A model generated the notes under the pieces. That model did no database searches, was not told the origin of the DNA, and saw only the letters and a program-made list of their open reading frames with translations. Position numbers and translations under genes: made by a program. DNA of 64,000 nt, taken from NCBI GenBank assembly GCA_033557465.1, contig CM066040.1, positions 323,968,297 through 324,032,296 of the forward strand, in the 5' to 3' direction. This DNA is from Ichthyophis bannanicus (taxonomy: Eukaryota; Chordata; Amphibia; Gymnophiona; Ichthyophiidae). Shown piece after piece: positions 47,347 through 57,744 of this stretch; the stretch's first letter is position 1; each line of letters begins with the position of its first letter.

Positions 47347-47997
47347 CGCTTTAGGAAAAGTGGAAGGAAGTCCAAAAAACTGCCAGCATGGTTTAAAGGT
47401 GAGGTCAGAGAGGCTGTTGTTGCCAAAAAAGCATCTTTCAGGAAATGGAAAAAAAGAGCCAAACGACGAAACCTGGAAACAGCACAGGCACTGGCAAGTA
47501 AAAATCCAAGGCATTGATAAGACAGGCAAAGGGAGAATTTGAGAAGAAGCTTGCTGCGGAAGCAAAAACGCGAAATAAAGACTTTTTCAAGTACATTCGT
47601 AGCAAAAAACCTCTGAGAGAGTCATTTGGTCCATTAGATGATAGAGGGGTTAAAGGGGCACTAAGAGGCGACAAGGCGATAGCGGAGAGACTGAATGAAT
47701 TCTTTGCTTCGGTCTTTACTGAGGAAGATGTAGGGATGTTACCCATGACTGAAGTGGTATTTAAAGGTGTGGAAGAATTGAAGGAAATATCGATACATCG
47801 GGAAGATGTATTGCAACTATTAGATAAACTGAAGAGTAGCAAATCACCTGGGCCGGATGGTATACATCCAAGGGTGTTGAAAGAACTGAAATATGAGATT
47901 GTAGACCTGCTATTAGTAATCTGTGAATTTTTCTTACAATCATCCGTAATACCTGAAGATTGGAGGATCGCCAATGTAACATAGTAACATAGTAAAT
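47347..47997 (+). pseudogene. CR1 J RT, first part
   Basis: RFRKSGRKSKKLPA, FFKYIRSKKPLRESFGPLDD, AERLNEFFASVFTEED, KSPGPDGIHPRVLKEL and VIPEDWRIANVT: the pre-RT linker and RT fingers. The frame is cut at 47997 by CR1 H. Confidence 0.88.
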
Positions 47998-50641
47998 GAC
48001 GGCAGATAAAGACCAGCATGGTCCATCTAGTCTGCCCAGCACGATGGCAAGAGTACGTGCACCTGCCGCTCCATGCAGGCCACCCCTCCCCACGTCCCTG
48101 TATAGGGGTGAACCCACCACTCCATGCAGGACACCGCTATTTGTTGAGAAATTAGATGGTTCCGTTTATTTTTATTTTATCCTGTTGCTGTAAAGGAATC
48201 CACTGTGTCTGTCCCATGCCATTTTGAATTCCGTCACCGTGTTTGCCCCCACCATTTCCATTGGGAGGGCATTCCAAGCATCCACCACCCTTTCTGTGAA
48301 AAAGTATTTCCTGACATTGCCTTTCAATTTACCACCTTGCAGCTTCCTGTTATGCCCTCTAGTTTTACAGCTTCCCCGTCTTTTGAAGAGGTTTGTTTGT
48401 TCATTATTTCCCTTTAGTATTCAAAGGTCTGAATCATATCTCCCCTGTCCCTCCTCTCATCCAAAGTGTACATGTTTAGGTCTTCGTCTCTTCTCATAAG
48501 GCTTCTGACGCAGGCTCCAAATCATTTTGGTCGCCTTCCTCTGAACAGTTTCCAATCTTTTTACATCCTTTGCAAGATATGGTCTCCAAAACTGAATACA
48601 GTATTCCAAGTGAGGCCTCACCAGTGACTTGTACAGTGGCATAGGTACCTCTTCCTTTCTGCTGGTGATTCCTCTTTGTATGCAGCCCAACATCCTCCTG
48701 GCTTTTGCCACTGCCTTGTCGCACTGTTTTGCCACCTTGAGATCTTCAGAAATAATCATACCAAGGTCTTTCTCCTGATCCGTGCACACCAACCTCTCGC
48801 CTCCTATCGCATACATTTCCCTTGGATTTCTGCTACCCAGGTGCATGACTCTGCACTTCTTCGCATTAAATCTTAATTGCCAAGCATTAGACCATTCTTC
48901 CAGCTTTTGTAGATCTTTCCTCATGTTAACCACTCCCTCGGGGGAGTCCACTCTATTGCAAATGTTCGTGTCATCTGCAAAAAGACAGACTTTCCCATTC
49001 AGTCCTTCAGCAATATCACTCACAAATACATTGAACAGTGCCGGGCCCAGGACCGACCCCTGGGGCACCCCGCTAATCACCATCCCGTCATCCGAGTGAG
49101 CTCCATTTACCATCACCCTCTGTCGTCTGTCAGTCAACCAATTTCTAATCCAATTTACCATCTTAGGATCCATCCCTAAGCTACCGAGTTTATTGATAAG
49201 CCTCCTATGAGGAACAGTATCAAAGGCTTTGCTGAAATCCAGGTAGATGACATCCATCGCATGCCCCTGATCTAGCTCCCTGGTCACCCAGTCAAAGAAC
49301 TCAATAAGATTTGTTTGGCAAGATCGTCCTTCGGTAAAACCATGTTGCCTCGGGTCTTGCAACCTGTTGGTTTTGAGAAAGTTCACTATTCGCTCTTTCA
49401 GGAGCGCCTCCATGACTTTTCCCGCCACCGAGGTAAGGCTCACAGGCCGGTAGTTTGACACTTCTTCCCTGTCACCACGTTTGTATAGAGATACGACATC
49501 AGCCATTCTCCAGTCCTGAGGAACCTCTCCTGTTTCCAAGGATCTATTGAAAACATCCTTCAACGGCCCTGCAAGAACCTCTCTGAGTTCTTTCAGTATC
49601 CTGGGATGTATACCATCCAGTCCCATGGCCTTGTCCACTTTCAGTTTTGCAAGTTGTTCTAACACCTCATCTTCTGTGAATGGTGTGGTAACTACTTCAT
49701 TCCCATTTTTATATTTGGGAGTCACAGGTGGTCCTTCTCCAGGACTTTCTTTAGTAAAAACCGAGCAGAAGTATTCGTTTAGCAATTTCGCTTTTTCAAT
49801 GTCATTTTCCACGAGTCCGTTCGCAGCACTTCTGAGTCCTGCAATTCCACCTCTGATCTTCTTCCTTTCCCGAATATACCTGAAGAAGGTTTTGTCACCA
49901 CACTTCACATCTTTAGCCATCTTTTCCTCTGCCTTTGATTTTGCTATCCTTATTTCTCTTTGTCTCTTTGAGTTTGATCCTGTATTCATTTCTGTGTTCC
50001 TCTGTTTTGCGAAAGCTGTGTTTTTTGCCTTTATTTGAGCAGCCACTTCTTTGGAAAACCAAATAGGTTTTCTTCTCCTCTTGTTTTTGTTTACTTTTGT
50101 TACATATTTATCTGTTGCCCCTTTTATTGCCACCTTTAGTTTAGCCCATTGCAATTCCAATTCCCTTATCTCCTTCCTCCCTGTCAGCTCCTCCTTTAGG
50201 TACTCGGCCATTTTATTGAAGTCGGTGTTTTTGAAGTTTAGGACTTTGAGCTTGTTATGTTTGGCCTGTACCGTGGCTTTTATCTCAGACCACACCGTGT
50301 GATGATCACTGCTGCTCACAGAGGCACTCATGCAGACATTTGACATACTATCGCCGTTGGTGAGCACTAAATCCAGTGTTGAGCTTTCCCTGGTTGGTTC
50401 CATCACCATTTGTCTAAGTAACGCATCTTGGAGAGCATCCATGATTTTTTTGCTTCTTTCCAGATTTGCAGAAGGAGTAATCCAATCCACATCAGGTAGA
50501 TTAAAGTCACCCAATATGATCACTTTCTCCTTTGTGGCTATCTTGGCAATATCTATAATCAATTTGTTATCTATCTCTTCAATTTGTATCTGAGGTCTGT
50601 AGACTACAGCAGTATGGATGGCCATCTCCTCTTTCCAACAC
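47998..50641 (-). mobile_element. CR1 LINE H (minus), inserted in J
   Basis: 5'-truncated CR1 in the opposite orientation. The 3' end lies at 47998 (acatagtaacatagtaaatg read in reverse) and the 5' truncation at 50641 lies inside the endonuclease. Its 3'-terminal 85 bp recur at 23216-23300. A related 3' UTR/C-terminal arrangement occurs in CR1 K (57745-60180). Confidence 0.9.
48140..50641 (-). pseudogene. CR1 H ORF2 (728-codon frame plus damaged C terminus)
   Basis: Open minus-strand frame 50643-48457. Endonuclease C-terminal half: VVYRPQIQ, GDFNLPDVDW and [101 protein letters not shown] (about residue 553), KDLGMIIS, and [13 protein letters not shown]. After YEKRRR the frame shifts; the remaining C terminus is readable to about 48140. 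The endonuclease N terminus is missing. Confidence 0.9.
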
Positions 50642-51960
50642 AATCCAGAACGCCAATTTTTAAAAGGGTTCCAGGGGTGATCCGGGAAACTACAGACCCG
50701 TGAGCCTGACGTCAGTACCGGGAAAAATGGTAGAAACCATCTTAAAGAACAAAATTACTGAGCATGTAGATAGTCATGGCCTAATGGGAGACAGCCAACA
50801 TGGCTTTAGACAAGGAAGATCTTGTCTTACTAATCTGTTATGTTTTTTTGAAGGTGTGAATAAACAGGTGGACAAAGGTGAGTCGGTTGATATAGTGTAT
50901 CTGGACTTTCAGAAAGCCTTTGACAAGGTCCCTCATCAGAGACTTTTGGCAAAACTAAAGAGTTATGGGATAGGAGGAAGTGTACTATTGTGGATCAGGA
51001 ACTGGTTAAAAGATAGAAAGCAGAGGGTAGGGCTAAATGGCCAATTTTCCCAATGGAGAAAGATGAATAGTGATGTACCCCAGGGATCTGTACTGGGTCC
51101 GCTGCTTTTTGACATATTCATAAATGACCTGGAAAAGGAACGAGTGAGGTTATCAAATTTGCAGATGACACAAAACTATTTAAAGTTGTTAAAACCCAGG
51201 AGGATTGTGGAAAATTGCAAGAGGATCTTGATAAATTGGAAGACTGGGCATCAAAATGGCAGATGAAATTTAATGTGGACAATTGCAAAGTTATTCACCT
51301 AGGGAAGAACAACCCTAACTATGGTTACACGATGCAAGGATCCACATTAGGAACCACCACCCAGGAAAAAGATTTAGGCGTCATTGTGGATAACATGTTA
51401 AAACCCTCGCCCAGTGTGCAGCGGCGGCCAAGAGAGCAAATAGAATGCTAGGTATGATAAGGAAAGGAATGGAAAATAAAACAAAAGATATTATAATGCC
51501 TCTATATCGTTCCATGGTGAGACCGCACCTTGAATATTGTGTGCAATTCTGGTCGCCGTATCTTAAAAAGGATATAGCGTTAATAGAAAAGGTTCAGAGA
51601 AGAGCCACCAAAATGGTAAAGGGGATGGAAGGATACTGCTATGAAGAAAGGCTAAAAAGGTTAGGGCTCTTTAACCTGGAAAAGAGACGGCTGAGGGGAG
51701 ATATGATAGAAGTCTATAAATTAATGAACGGAGTGGATCGGGTAAACGTAGATCAATTGTTTACGTTATCAGAATATAGAAAGACTAGGGGACATGCAAT
51801 GAAGCTACAGGGTAAACTATTTAAGACTAATAAAAGAAAATATTTTTTCACTCAACGTGTAATCAAACTCTGGAATTTGTTACCGGAGGATGTAGTAAAG
51901 GCAATTAGTGTAGCTGGATTTAAAAAAGGTTTGGAGGAAAAGTCCATAAACCATTATTAA
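50642..51960 (+). pseudogene. CR1 J RT, second part
   Basis: Continues [65 protein letters not shown]; a frameshift near 51140 hides the FADDTKLF active site (about 51160), then QEDLDKLEDWASKWQMKF, EKDLGVIVD, and after another shift [19 protein letters not shown] ... [13 protein letters not shown] ending at 51960. Confidence 0.88.
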
Positions 51961-52138
51961 GAAGGGACCCGGGATATCAATGCTTGACCCAGTACAAGCA
52001 TTGTGGAACCTGTGTCTTTTGGGGAAACTGCTAGGTACTTGTGACCTAGATTGGCCACTGTTGGAAACAGGATACTGGGCTTGATGGACCTTGGTCTGAC
52101 CCAGTATGGTATATTTTATGTTCATATGTTATGTAAGG

Positions 52139-52257
52139 GATGTCTTGAAGGTTTCAGGATCCGAGTGATTCCCCTTCAGATTCTGAAGAAGTAGAACCTG
52201 AGTCAGGTAAGAAATCAAATTTCCTTGGTTCAACCTCGATTCTTCATGGACATTGAA
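52139..52257 (-). pseudogene. DIRS F gag, small central piece
   Basis: Minus strand: DSGSTSSESEGESLGS and surrounding acidic Ser/Glu stretch, equal to the SSEDSDESEA region of D gag. It links the C-terminal part across the CR1 J insertion. Confidence 0.7.
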
Positions 52258-52667
52258 GATGTCATGAGGTAGAGTCATCAGAGCCTATGGAAATAGGTAG
52301 AACAGATGAAAACAGATCTGAAAATGACAGCTCAGATCAGCACATGGAGCAGAGTTGCTATAGGCAACCAAAACAAACACTATTACATGGTGGGAGAACA
52401 CGCCCGAGCAGCAAGCAGGTTCCTGATTCATTAGGAAATGAAGGGCAGCTGAGAAGGGGTGGAGCCCAACCAAGCACAGGGACACGCATAGTTAAAACAT
52501 GCTCACATGAGGTCAGGAGAAGAAGAGGCAGGGCAAGGAGCAGAACAAGTTCCAGTTCTAGAAGCAGAGACACAGGAGTGAGAGGGAGTTCAGAAGCCAG
52601 CAGAACTGAAAGGTATACGGGAAGAAACACAGCAGCCTGTTGCTGAGAGCAGTGCCCAGCTAAGGAC

Positions 52668-53222
52668 GTGCCCGGTGAAACTTACCAGAAAGCTAGGAGA
52701 AGCTACGGTACAGAAGCCAGGCTCAGGAAAGCTGAGGAGTTTTATCTTCCTAAAACCAGGTACAGCACAAGAGGGAAAGTCTGTCCTGGGGAAAGTTTTA
52801 TGCTGAAGGAAAAGCCAAGACAGAAAGGCAGAGAAACGTCTCAGTCTCAGCAGTGCTCTGATAACTCACTCACACGCAGGAGCTCAGAGAAAAGGCAGTT
52901 GGGAGGTAGGCCAATTCCTTCTAATAGAAGAGCCTTTGAATATAGTGATTTGCCCTGTACGTATAAGGAGTTGTGTGACTCACAAAGGGAGCTCTCAAGA
53001 GAAGGTGGTAATTATTCACTACACTCTCTTAACCAGGAAGAAGGGAAGTGTAATTACCGAGAGCAGAGTTTGCCTAAAGATAACGTTTTCTATAACCCTG
53101 AAGAATGTTATTCAGAGGAAGAACCAGAGGAAATGCAATGTAATGATTATGAAGAAGCAGTATCAGATACATGCATGGACTGTACTTTAATTATGTCAGA
53201 TGACATTACTTCTTTCTGTTGA
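52668..53222 (+). CDS. Hypothetical 184-codon frame in the unknown insert
   Basis: MPGETYQKARRSYGTEARLR ... rich in charged residues, first half basic (Lys/Arg), second half acidic (NPEECYSEEEPEEMQCNDYEE), ending DDITSFC. No signal peptide or membrane segment. An upstream frame (52287-52646) is Arg/Ser-rich (RSRTSSSSRSRD). I recognise no family; the base-to-acid polarity is reminiscent of retroelement or RNA-binding proteins but that is weak. It may be chance. Confidence 0.25.
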   Translation: MPGETYQKARRSYGTEARLRKAEEFYLPKTRYSTRGKVCPGESFMLKEKPRQKGRETSQSQQCSDNSLTRRSSEKRQLGGRPIPSNRRAFEYSDLPCTYKELCDSQRELSREGGNYSLHSLNQEEGKCNYREQSLPKDNVFYNPEECYSEEEPEEMQCNDYEEAVSDTCMDCTLIMSDDITSFC

Positions 53223-53475
53223 AGAGGCTGTTAAAGTATAAGCAAACTGCAGTGAGGAAAACTTACCTGTTGTGAACGGACTGTTTGTGTTACTTTTGAG
53301 TTCAGCTGAAGATAAGCATATTTTGGTTCCAGTTTGTTCCTTTTGATTTTTGTACCAGAAGCATGGTGTTTTGCCTTTTGTTCCCATTGCTCTAAAAATC
53401 CACTCGGAAGGGGAATTAAAAGTCCTGTTTGAAAGCCTTACTAATTCATCCACGACTCAACTTCTTTATTCAGCA

Positions 53476-53502
53476 ATTGGGACTACAACTCCCAGAGGGC
53501 AT
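53476..53502 (+). promoter_or_regulatory. ZNF143/STAF-like site
   Basis: gggactacaactcccagagg followed by gcattg resembles the vertebrate SBS motif ACTACAATTCCCAGAATGC, typically found near promoters. One site only; function untested. Confidence 0.35.
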
Positions 53503-53528
53503 TGTAATCATCCACTTTTGCTAATATT

Positions 53529-53678
53529 GAAGTAGCCCCGGTGAATTACCCAGGCTCCAGCCCTGGGGACCCTCACTGGGTGACAAGATCAATGGAGATA
53601 CCGATACTCGGAGGTATTGGAACAGAGTGCTGGACACCGGAGATATCAATTGGTTGCAACGAGGGTAGCGACAATGCC
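53529..53678 (-). pseudogene. DIRS F gag, N-terminal-linker piece
   Basis: GGTATCGG-type linker (Pro/Ile/Ser-rich on the minus strand) as in the middle of C, D and E gag. Short and diverged; assigned because it connects the flanking gag pieces when the inserts are removed. Confidence 0.5.
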
Positions 53679-53693
53679 ATCTCTTGAGGGCTA

Positions 53694-53897
53694 TCAAACC
53701 TCCTCAAACCTCACTCTGTGAACTGAATAAGATACCAAACAGATAAAGTTCATCAGAAAAAATCCCCACTTAACTTTACTTTTTTTGTCGAAGCTAGCTG
53801 TAGGAAGGTTGATATCAACCTTCCTACAGCTAGCTTCGACAAAAAAAGTAAAGTTAAGTGGGGATTTTTTCTGATGAACTTTATCTGTTTGGTTTTG
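53694..53897. mobile_element. Hairpin insertion with perfect 160-bp palindrome
   Basis: The 15-bp direct repeat atctcttgagggcta (53679-53693 and 53898-53912) flanks a 204-bp insert. Of this, 53734-53893 is a perfect palindrome (two 80-bp arms, no spacer, centre gatatc at 53811-53816). A 40-nt unpaired tail lies at 53694-53733 and 4 nt at 53894-53897. No coding capacity. Confidence 0.85.
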
Positions 53898-53912
53898 ATC
53901 TCTTGAGGGCTA

Positions 53913-54285
53913 GCATCTGCCCTGGTCGGCTTGACTGCAGGCCTGGTACCGAAATCTGCACTCCTGAAGCTCTCGATGTTATCGGTATGGTGGCCACTAT
54001 GAGTGCTGCCAGACTCCTCTCGAGGGCCAGCATGCGTTGATCCAGGGAGATTGCCGATGTTCGGGTGGAGTCACCGACGGGGCTGAGTGCCACCATCCCA
54101 GAATATGGCACAGATAGCTCTCTGGAGATTGATGCCTCAGGAGCGCCCCGGAGTCCCAGTTGTGCTTTGGAGGAGAGATCCTCCTGCCGGGGCTTTTTGG
54201 CTGGCCTGCCTGCATCAGAAATACCTCTATGCTTATATGTTCACTGGCCTTTGTTTCGATTCTCAATGTTACAGGTGATTACCAA
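53913..54285 (-). pseudogene. DIRS F gag, N-terminal part
   Basis: Minus strand: AGQPKSPGRRISPPKHNWDS matches the AKQPRREASSSKASMG block of E, then SLDQRMLALERSLAALIVATIP matches SIDQRFLAIERSITAVL. The zinc-knuckle region is missing; the element stops near 54285. Confidence 0.75.
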
Positions 54286-54359
54286 TGCTTTTCCGCACTA
54301 GTCTTGCTCCCTGATGCAGAAAGCAAGCTAGCAAAACTCTTTCACTAAAGCATAGCACA

Positions 54360-55335
54360 ATGGAAATGTTTATGTTTATTTAAAAATTTGCTTAACTACC
54401 TTTCACAAGTAGAAACAAGGCGGTGTGCAGAGTTAGTAAAAACCGTTAAAAAAAAAAAAAGACAGAAAGCAGAAAGGGAATGCCAATGTAGACAGGAAAG
54501 ATGAACAGGGGAGAGGAAAGAATGTAAGGTGGCTGTAGATCATGTGCTACATGGAAAAGATGCATCTTAAGAAGAGATTTAAAGCTGAGAAAGGAAGGCT
54601 CAAGGCAAAGGATGGTGGGGGGGAGTGGGGGTAGTTCCATAAAGCAGGGGCGAGGAAATAGAAAGCTGAGGAGCGGGTGGATTTCAAACATGCTTGGGTA
54701 ACAGAAGGGAGGTGAAGCTGATTTACATGAATACCATGGAGAGCTCGGTGGGGAGAATGGAGTAATATGACATCGGCAAGATAACAGGGAGAACTGGTGT
54801 AAAGTGCATGGTGGACCAGAGTGAGGAGCTTATATTGCAGTCGGTATTTGATAGGAAGCCAATGATAATGAATTAGGAGGGGAGAAACAAGAGGCATGGG
54901 TGAAGATACGGACAGCAGTGTTCTGGATTAGTTGTAACCGGTGAAGCTGTTACTGAGGGAGACCAAGGAAGACAATGTTACAGTAATCCATTTTAGGCAT
55001 TAACTAAGGTGAGTAGAAGAGTGGTTAATGCAGAGGGGAAAAGGAAAGGCCAAACTGCACATATCTGCCGAAGGGAAAGGAAAGATCATCAGATAAGAGA
55101 GGATAGGTGTGTTTTGAAAAGACAAAGACAAATTCAATGTAACACCAAGATAGCAGATAGAATCAACTGGGATTAATTAACCAGAAAAAGAAGGGGCTAA
55201 AACTGGAGGAGAAGCACCGAAAATGAGCCAAATTGCAGCAGATTTAGTGGGGTTTAGGTGTAAAAAATTGTCTGAAAGCCAAGTGGAAATAGAGGAGAGA
55301 CAAGCATTAAGAGCGGAAAGATCCAGAGATACCAG
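54360..55335 (-). mobile_element. L2-like LINE fragment, antisense
   Basis: Minus-strand frames: LSALNACLSSISTWLSDNFLHLNPTKSAAIW (55330-55200) and YHWLPIKYRLQYKLLTLVHHALY ... ALW (54897-54547), the RT thumb and C terminus of an L2-like element. 3' end near 54360 with tttcacaagtagaaacaagg and an A13 run at 54450-54462. Confidence 0.75.
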
Positions 55336-55339
55336 TCTC

Positions 55340-56860
55340 CGGGGCCGCCATTCTGGTTTCCAAGCCAGAAGGCTCCGCAGCTTTCGGCTTGGGCACCAAG
55401 GATCTCGGGCCCGGCACTGGCACTCTCGCGAGTTTATCCTCAACAAGGACTACAGTCTCGAGGAACCTCGCACGGTTTCCACCCGCCGAGGAATCCTTTT
55501 GAGGACCTTGATAGGGCACTGCTCGAAGCCACCCTAGTGAAAGCAACCCTCGGGGAAAAGACTCCTGTTCCAGAAGAAAAAGGGGCCCTTTCATCAGAGT
55601 CGCCACTACCAGCCCTTCTCGGGCCAGCAGCAGGGTTCTCACCCCAAAAGCCAGGGCCCTGGAGCCCGAAAGCCAAAGGCACAGAAGCTCCAGGCCCCAG
55701 CTCCTGCCCAACCCAGAGGGAGCTTTTGGCTCCCAGAGCAGGGCCTCTCCTCCAGAGGAGGATCCTCACCAGCCCACAGGGAACCGCCTGGCACTCGCCC
55801 ACAGGTGGGCCAGGGCACCTCAAACTAATGGGTATAGCAGGTGATAAAGGAAGGGTATCTCCTCTACCTACAACAGATACCACACAGGTTTGTTCCAGGA
55901 GGCCCAGTATGACCTCTCCTTCACCAGACCCTCTTGCTCTCAGAGCTCGCAGGTCTACTCAGAGACAAAGCAGTAGAGCCTGTACCCAAACACCTATGAG
56001 GAAAGGGCTTCTACTCCAGAAATGTCCTTGTCCCAAAGAGAACTGGGGGCCTCAAGTCCATACTAGACCTGAGAAACGTTTCTGGTGAGGGAGAAGTTCA
56101 AGATGCTCTCCCTTGGAACACTGCTGCCTTACCTCCTCCAGGGAGATTGGCTGTGTTTCTTGAACCTAAAAGAGGCATACAAACACAATCCTGATCCACC
56201 CCTCCCAAAGGCAGTACCTATGGTTTGTGGTGGGAGGAGGGCACTACCATATAAGTTGCTACTCTTCGGCCAGGCCTCCTCGACAAGGGTCTTTACAAAG
56301 TGCCTGGAGGTGGTTGCTGCCCACCTGCGCCTACAGGGGGCTTTCATCTTCCCCTACCTGGATAACTGGCTCATCAGAAGCAGCACGGCCTCAGAAGCCA
56401 GCCAGGACGCAAAGCAGGCAATCCTCCTTCTGCAGGCCTGGGGTTTGTCATCAACTATCCCAAATCCAATCTCTCTCCTGCCCAAAGTCTGGAGTTCATA
56501 GGGTCCCAGTTGGATAAGTTACAGGTCAAGGCCGTCCTCCCCACAGAAAGGGCAGAATGCCTCAGGCAACTAGCAGAAGAGGTGCAGCGCCGCCGGTCAG
56601 TGCCGGCTCGCCACCTACTGGACCACATGGCCTCAACAGTCCACATCACACCCTCAACCCGTCTACACATGCGAACTGCCCAATGGTGCCTATGCTTGCA
56701 GTGGACTCAGGCCACTGGCAGGCTACAGGACAGGGTCAGGGTTACCCGCCAGCTGGTGGAAAAACATGTGCCACCTCCAGATAGGAATGCCTTCCAGGCA
56801 CACAGGGGACCCTGACCACAGATGCCTCCCTCTTGGGTTGGGGGGCGCATTGTGGAGGCC
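55340..56860 (+). mobile_element. DIRS fragment G (A-like family)
   Basis: Truncated DIRS copy. Gag C terminus and start of RT are GC-rich and resemble element A (QQGXEFWLP-type TTTTGG at about 55726). RT motifs follow at 56085-56820 and RNase H starts TTDASLLGWG at about 56817-56845, after which it ends. No termini seen. Confidence 0.8.
55900..56860 (+). pseudogene. DIRS G reverse transcriptase remnant
   Basis: KFKMLSLGTLLPYLLQGDWLCFLNLKEAYKHN, LLFGQASSTRVFTKCLEVVAAHLR, FIFPYLDNWLIR (YLDN instead of YLDD), then in other frames SLEFIGSQLDKLQVKAVLP-like and RHLLDHMASTVHITPSTRLHMR, and LTTDASLLGWG. Multiple frameshifts; the second active-site Asp is Asn. Confidence 0.8.
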
Positions 56861-57021
56861 ACTGCACACAGGGAAGCTGGTCTCAGCTCTGCAAAAAGGC
56901 TTTTAACCTCTGCCACAACCATGCTGATCTCCCTTGTCAGTTCCTTTTTCACAACAGCCAGCATCCGCTGCATTGTCTCACAGGTCAGTAACCCAGCACC
57001 TTGCTCATCATCGCTATCAGT
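56861..57021. other. Unassigned segment
   Basis: Short stretch between DIRS G and the SINE; nothing recognised. Confidence 0.4.
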
Positions 57022-57325
57022 GAAGAGGGAGTGGCCTAGTGATTAGGACAAGTTGCATTGGGCTGTAGGGCAGTGGGTTCAAATCCCCCACTGGAGGACA
57101 GCAACCTGTGGCCAGAAGGACTGGAGTTTCTAGTCCCACAAGCGCTCCTTGTGGCCTTGAGCAAGTCACTTAACCCTCTTTGGCCTTGGCAAGCCACTTA
57201 ACCCTCTGTTGCCTCAGGTACAAAACATAGATTGTGAGCCCTTCAGGACAAGGGAAATATATACTGCTTTGACCCTGAGAAAAGTGGTATATAGTATAAG
57301 CAATGCTAAATGAATAAATTAATAA
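57022..57325 (+). mobile_element. tRNA-derived SINE (MIR/CORE-like)
   Basis: tRNA-like head with A-box-like tggcctagtgatt (57032-57044) and B box ggttcaaatcc (57076-57086). The body contains gccttgagcaagtcacttaa and gcctcag as in MIR-type SINEs, with a partial internal duplication (cacttaaccctct occurs twice, at 57166 and 57195). The tail (ctgctttgaccctgagaaaa, gtggtatatagtataagca) is LINE-like and ends in aataaat units. Confidence 0.8.
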
Positions 57326-57744
57326 ATAAGCATTGCTGGATAAATCATCTCCATCTTTGAAGCTGGAGTCCACTCTCATCTTTCCAATGCCTCCATTCTG
57401 CCATGTGTTGCTCCTGCCTAGTCCTTAGCACTTGGGCGAAACTAATGTTTTAGATCTTCCAAGTTTTTGGTGGACATGCCTTGCACTGAGGAGAAGAGGG
57501 GGACTAAGAAGCTACTCCAAGCACTCTAATAGTTGGCTATGAGCACTAGTAATGATGCAGAAAAAAGCTACCTCCGACAGAGCTAAGCTTCTAAGCAATC
57601 ATCTTGTAGGGCTTTTGTCACTTCCCTGCAGATCTGGTATTTAATTACACACCTTTTTATTTAGAATCCATTCAAAATAATTTACAATAAATAAAGAAAA
57701 AATATTATGCCTAAATCTGTGCTCAGGGCAAGTTATATTCAGCT
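57326..57744. other. Unassigned segment
   Basis: Non-coding; nothing recognised apart from an AT-rich run at 57655-57705. Confidence 0.4.

Larger units (their letters stand above)
47347..52138 (+). mobile_element. CR1 LINE J (plus), hosting CR1 H
   Basis: 5'-truncated CR1 inserted in F's gag. Visible parts: 47347-47997 and 50642-52138. The protein begins at RFRKSGRKSKKLPAWFKGEV and runs to the C terminus, then a 3' UTR with ggatactgggcttgatggacc ending gttcatatgttatg. No target-site duplication is apparent when the flanks are compared with DIRS gag. Confidence 0.88.
52258..53528 (+). other. Unrecognised inserted segment, about 1.27 kb
   Basis: Lies inside F's gag, with a possible 7-bp direct repeat attgaag at its edges (52251-52257 and 53529-53535). 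No terminal inverted repeats, no poly(A), no RT or transposase motif seen. It contains two non-overlapping plus-strand frames (52287-52646 and 52668-53222). It could be an unknown non-autonomous element or captured host DNA. Confidence 0.45.
42868..54285 (-). mobile_element. DIRS retrotransposon F (minus strand, five insertions)
   Basis: C-family element read on the minus strand. From its right end: right repeat (42868-43060), ICR (43101-43194), YR (43380-44440), RT-RNase H (44440-46200), gag (46240-47346, 52139-52257, 53529-53678 and 53913-54285). Interrupted by a repeat (45541-45753), a CR1 (47347-52138) containing another CR1 (47998-50641), an unknown segment (about 52258-53528), and a hairpin insertion (53694-53897). 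The left end is not visible; it stops near an antisense L2-like fragment. Confidence 0.88.

Noticed and set aside
47985..50650. cgccaat at both edges of CR1 H as a 7-bp target-site duplication
   Set aside because: The related antisense CR1 near 19500 shows that the uninterrupted sequence naturally has gccaatgtaacgcca followed by a T run, so both copies pre-existed; they are not a duplication.
53734..53893. Rho-independent terminator or microRNA precursor
   Set aside because: The hairpin is a perfect spacer-free palindrome within a target-site duplication; bacterial termination does not apply and there is no loop as in a pre-miRNA.
57030..57100. Functional tRNA gene
   Set aside because: A and B boxes exist, but the sequence cannot fold into a full cloverleaf and continues into a SINE body and LINE-like tail.
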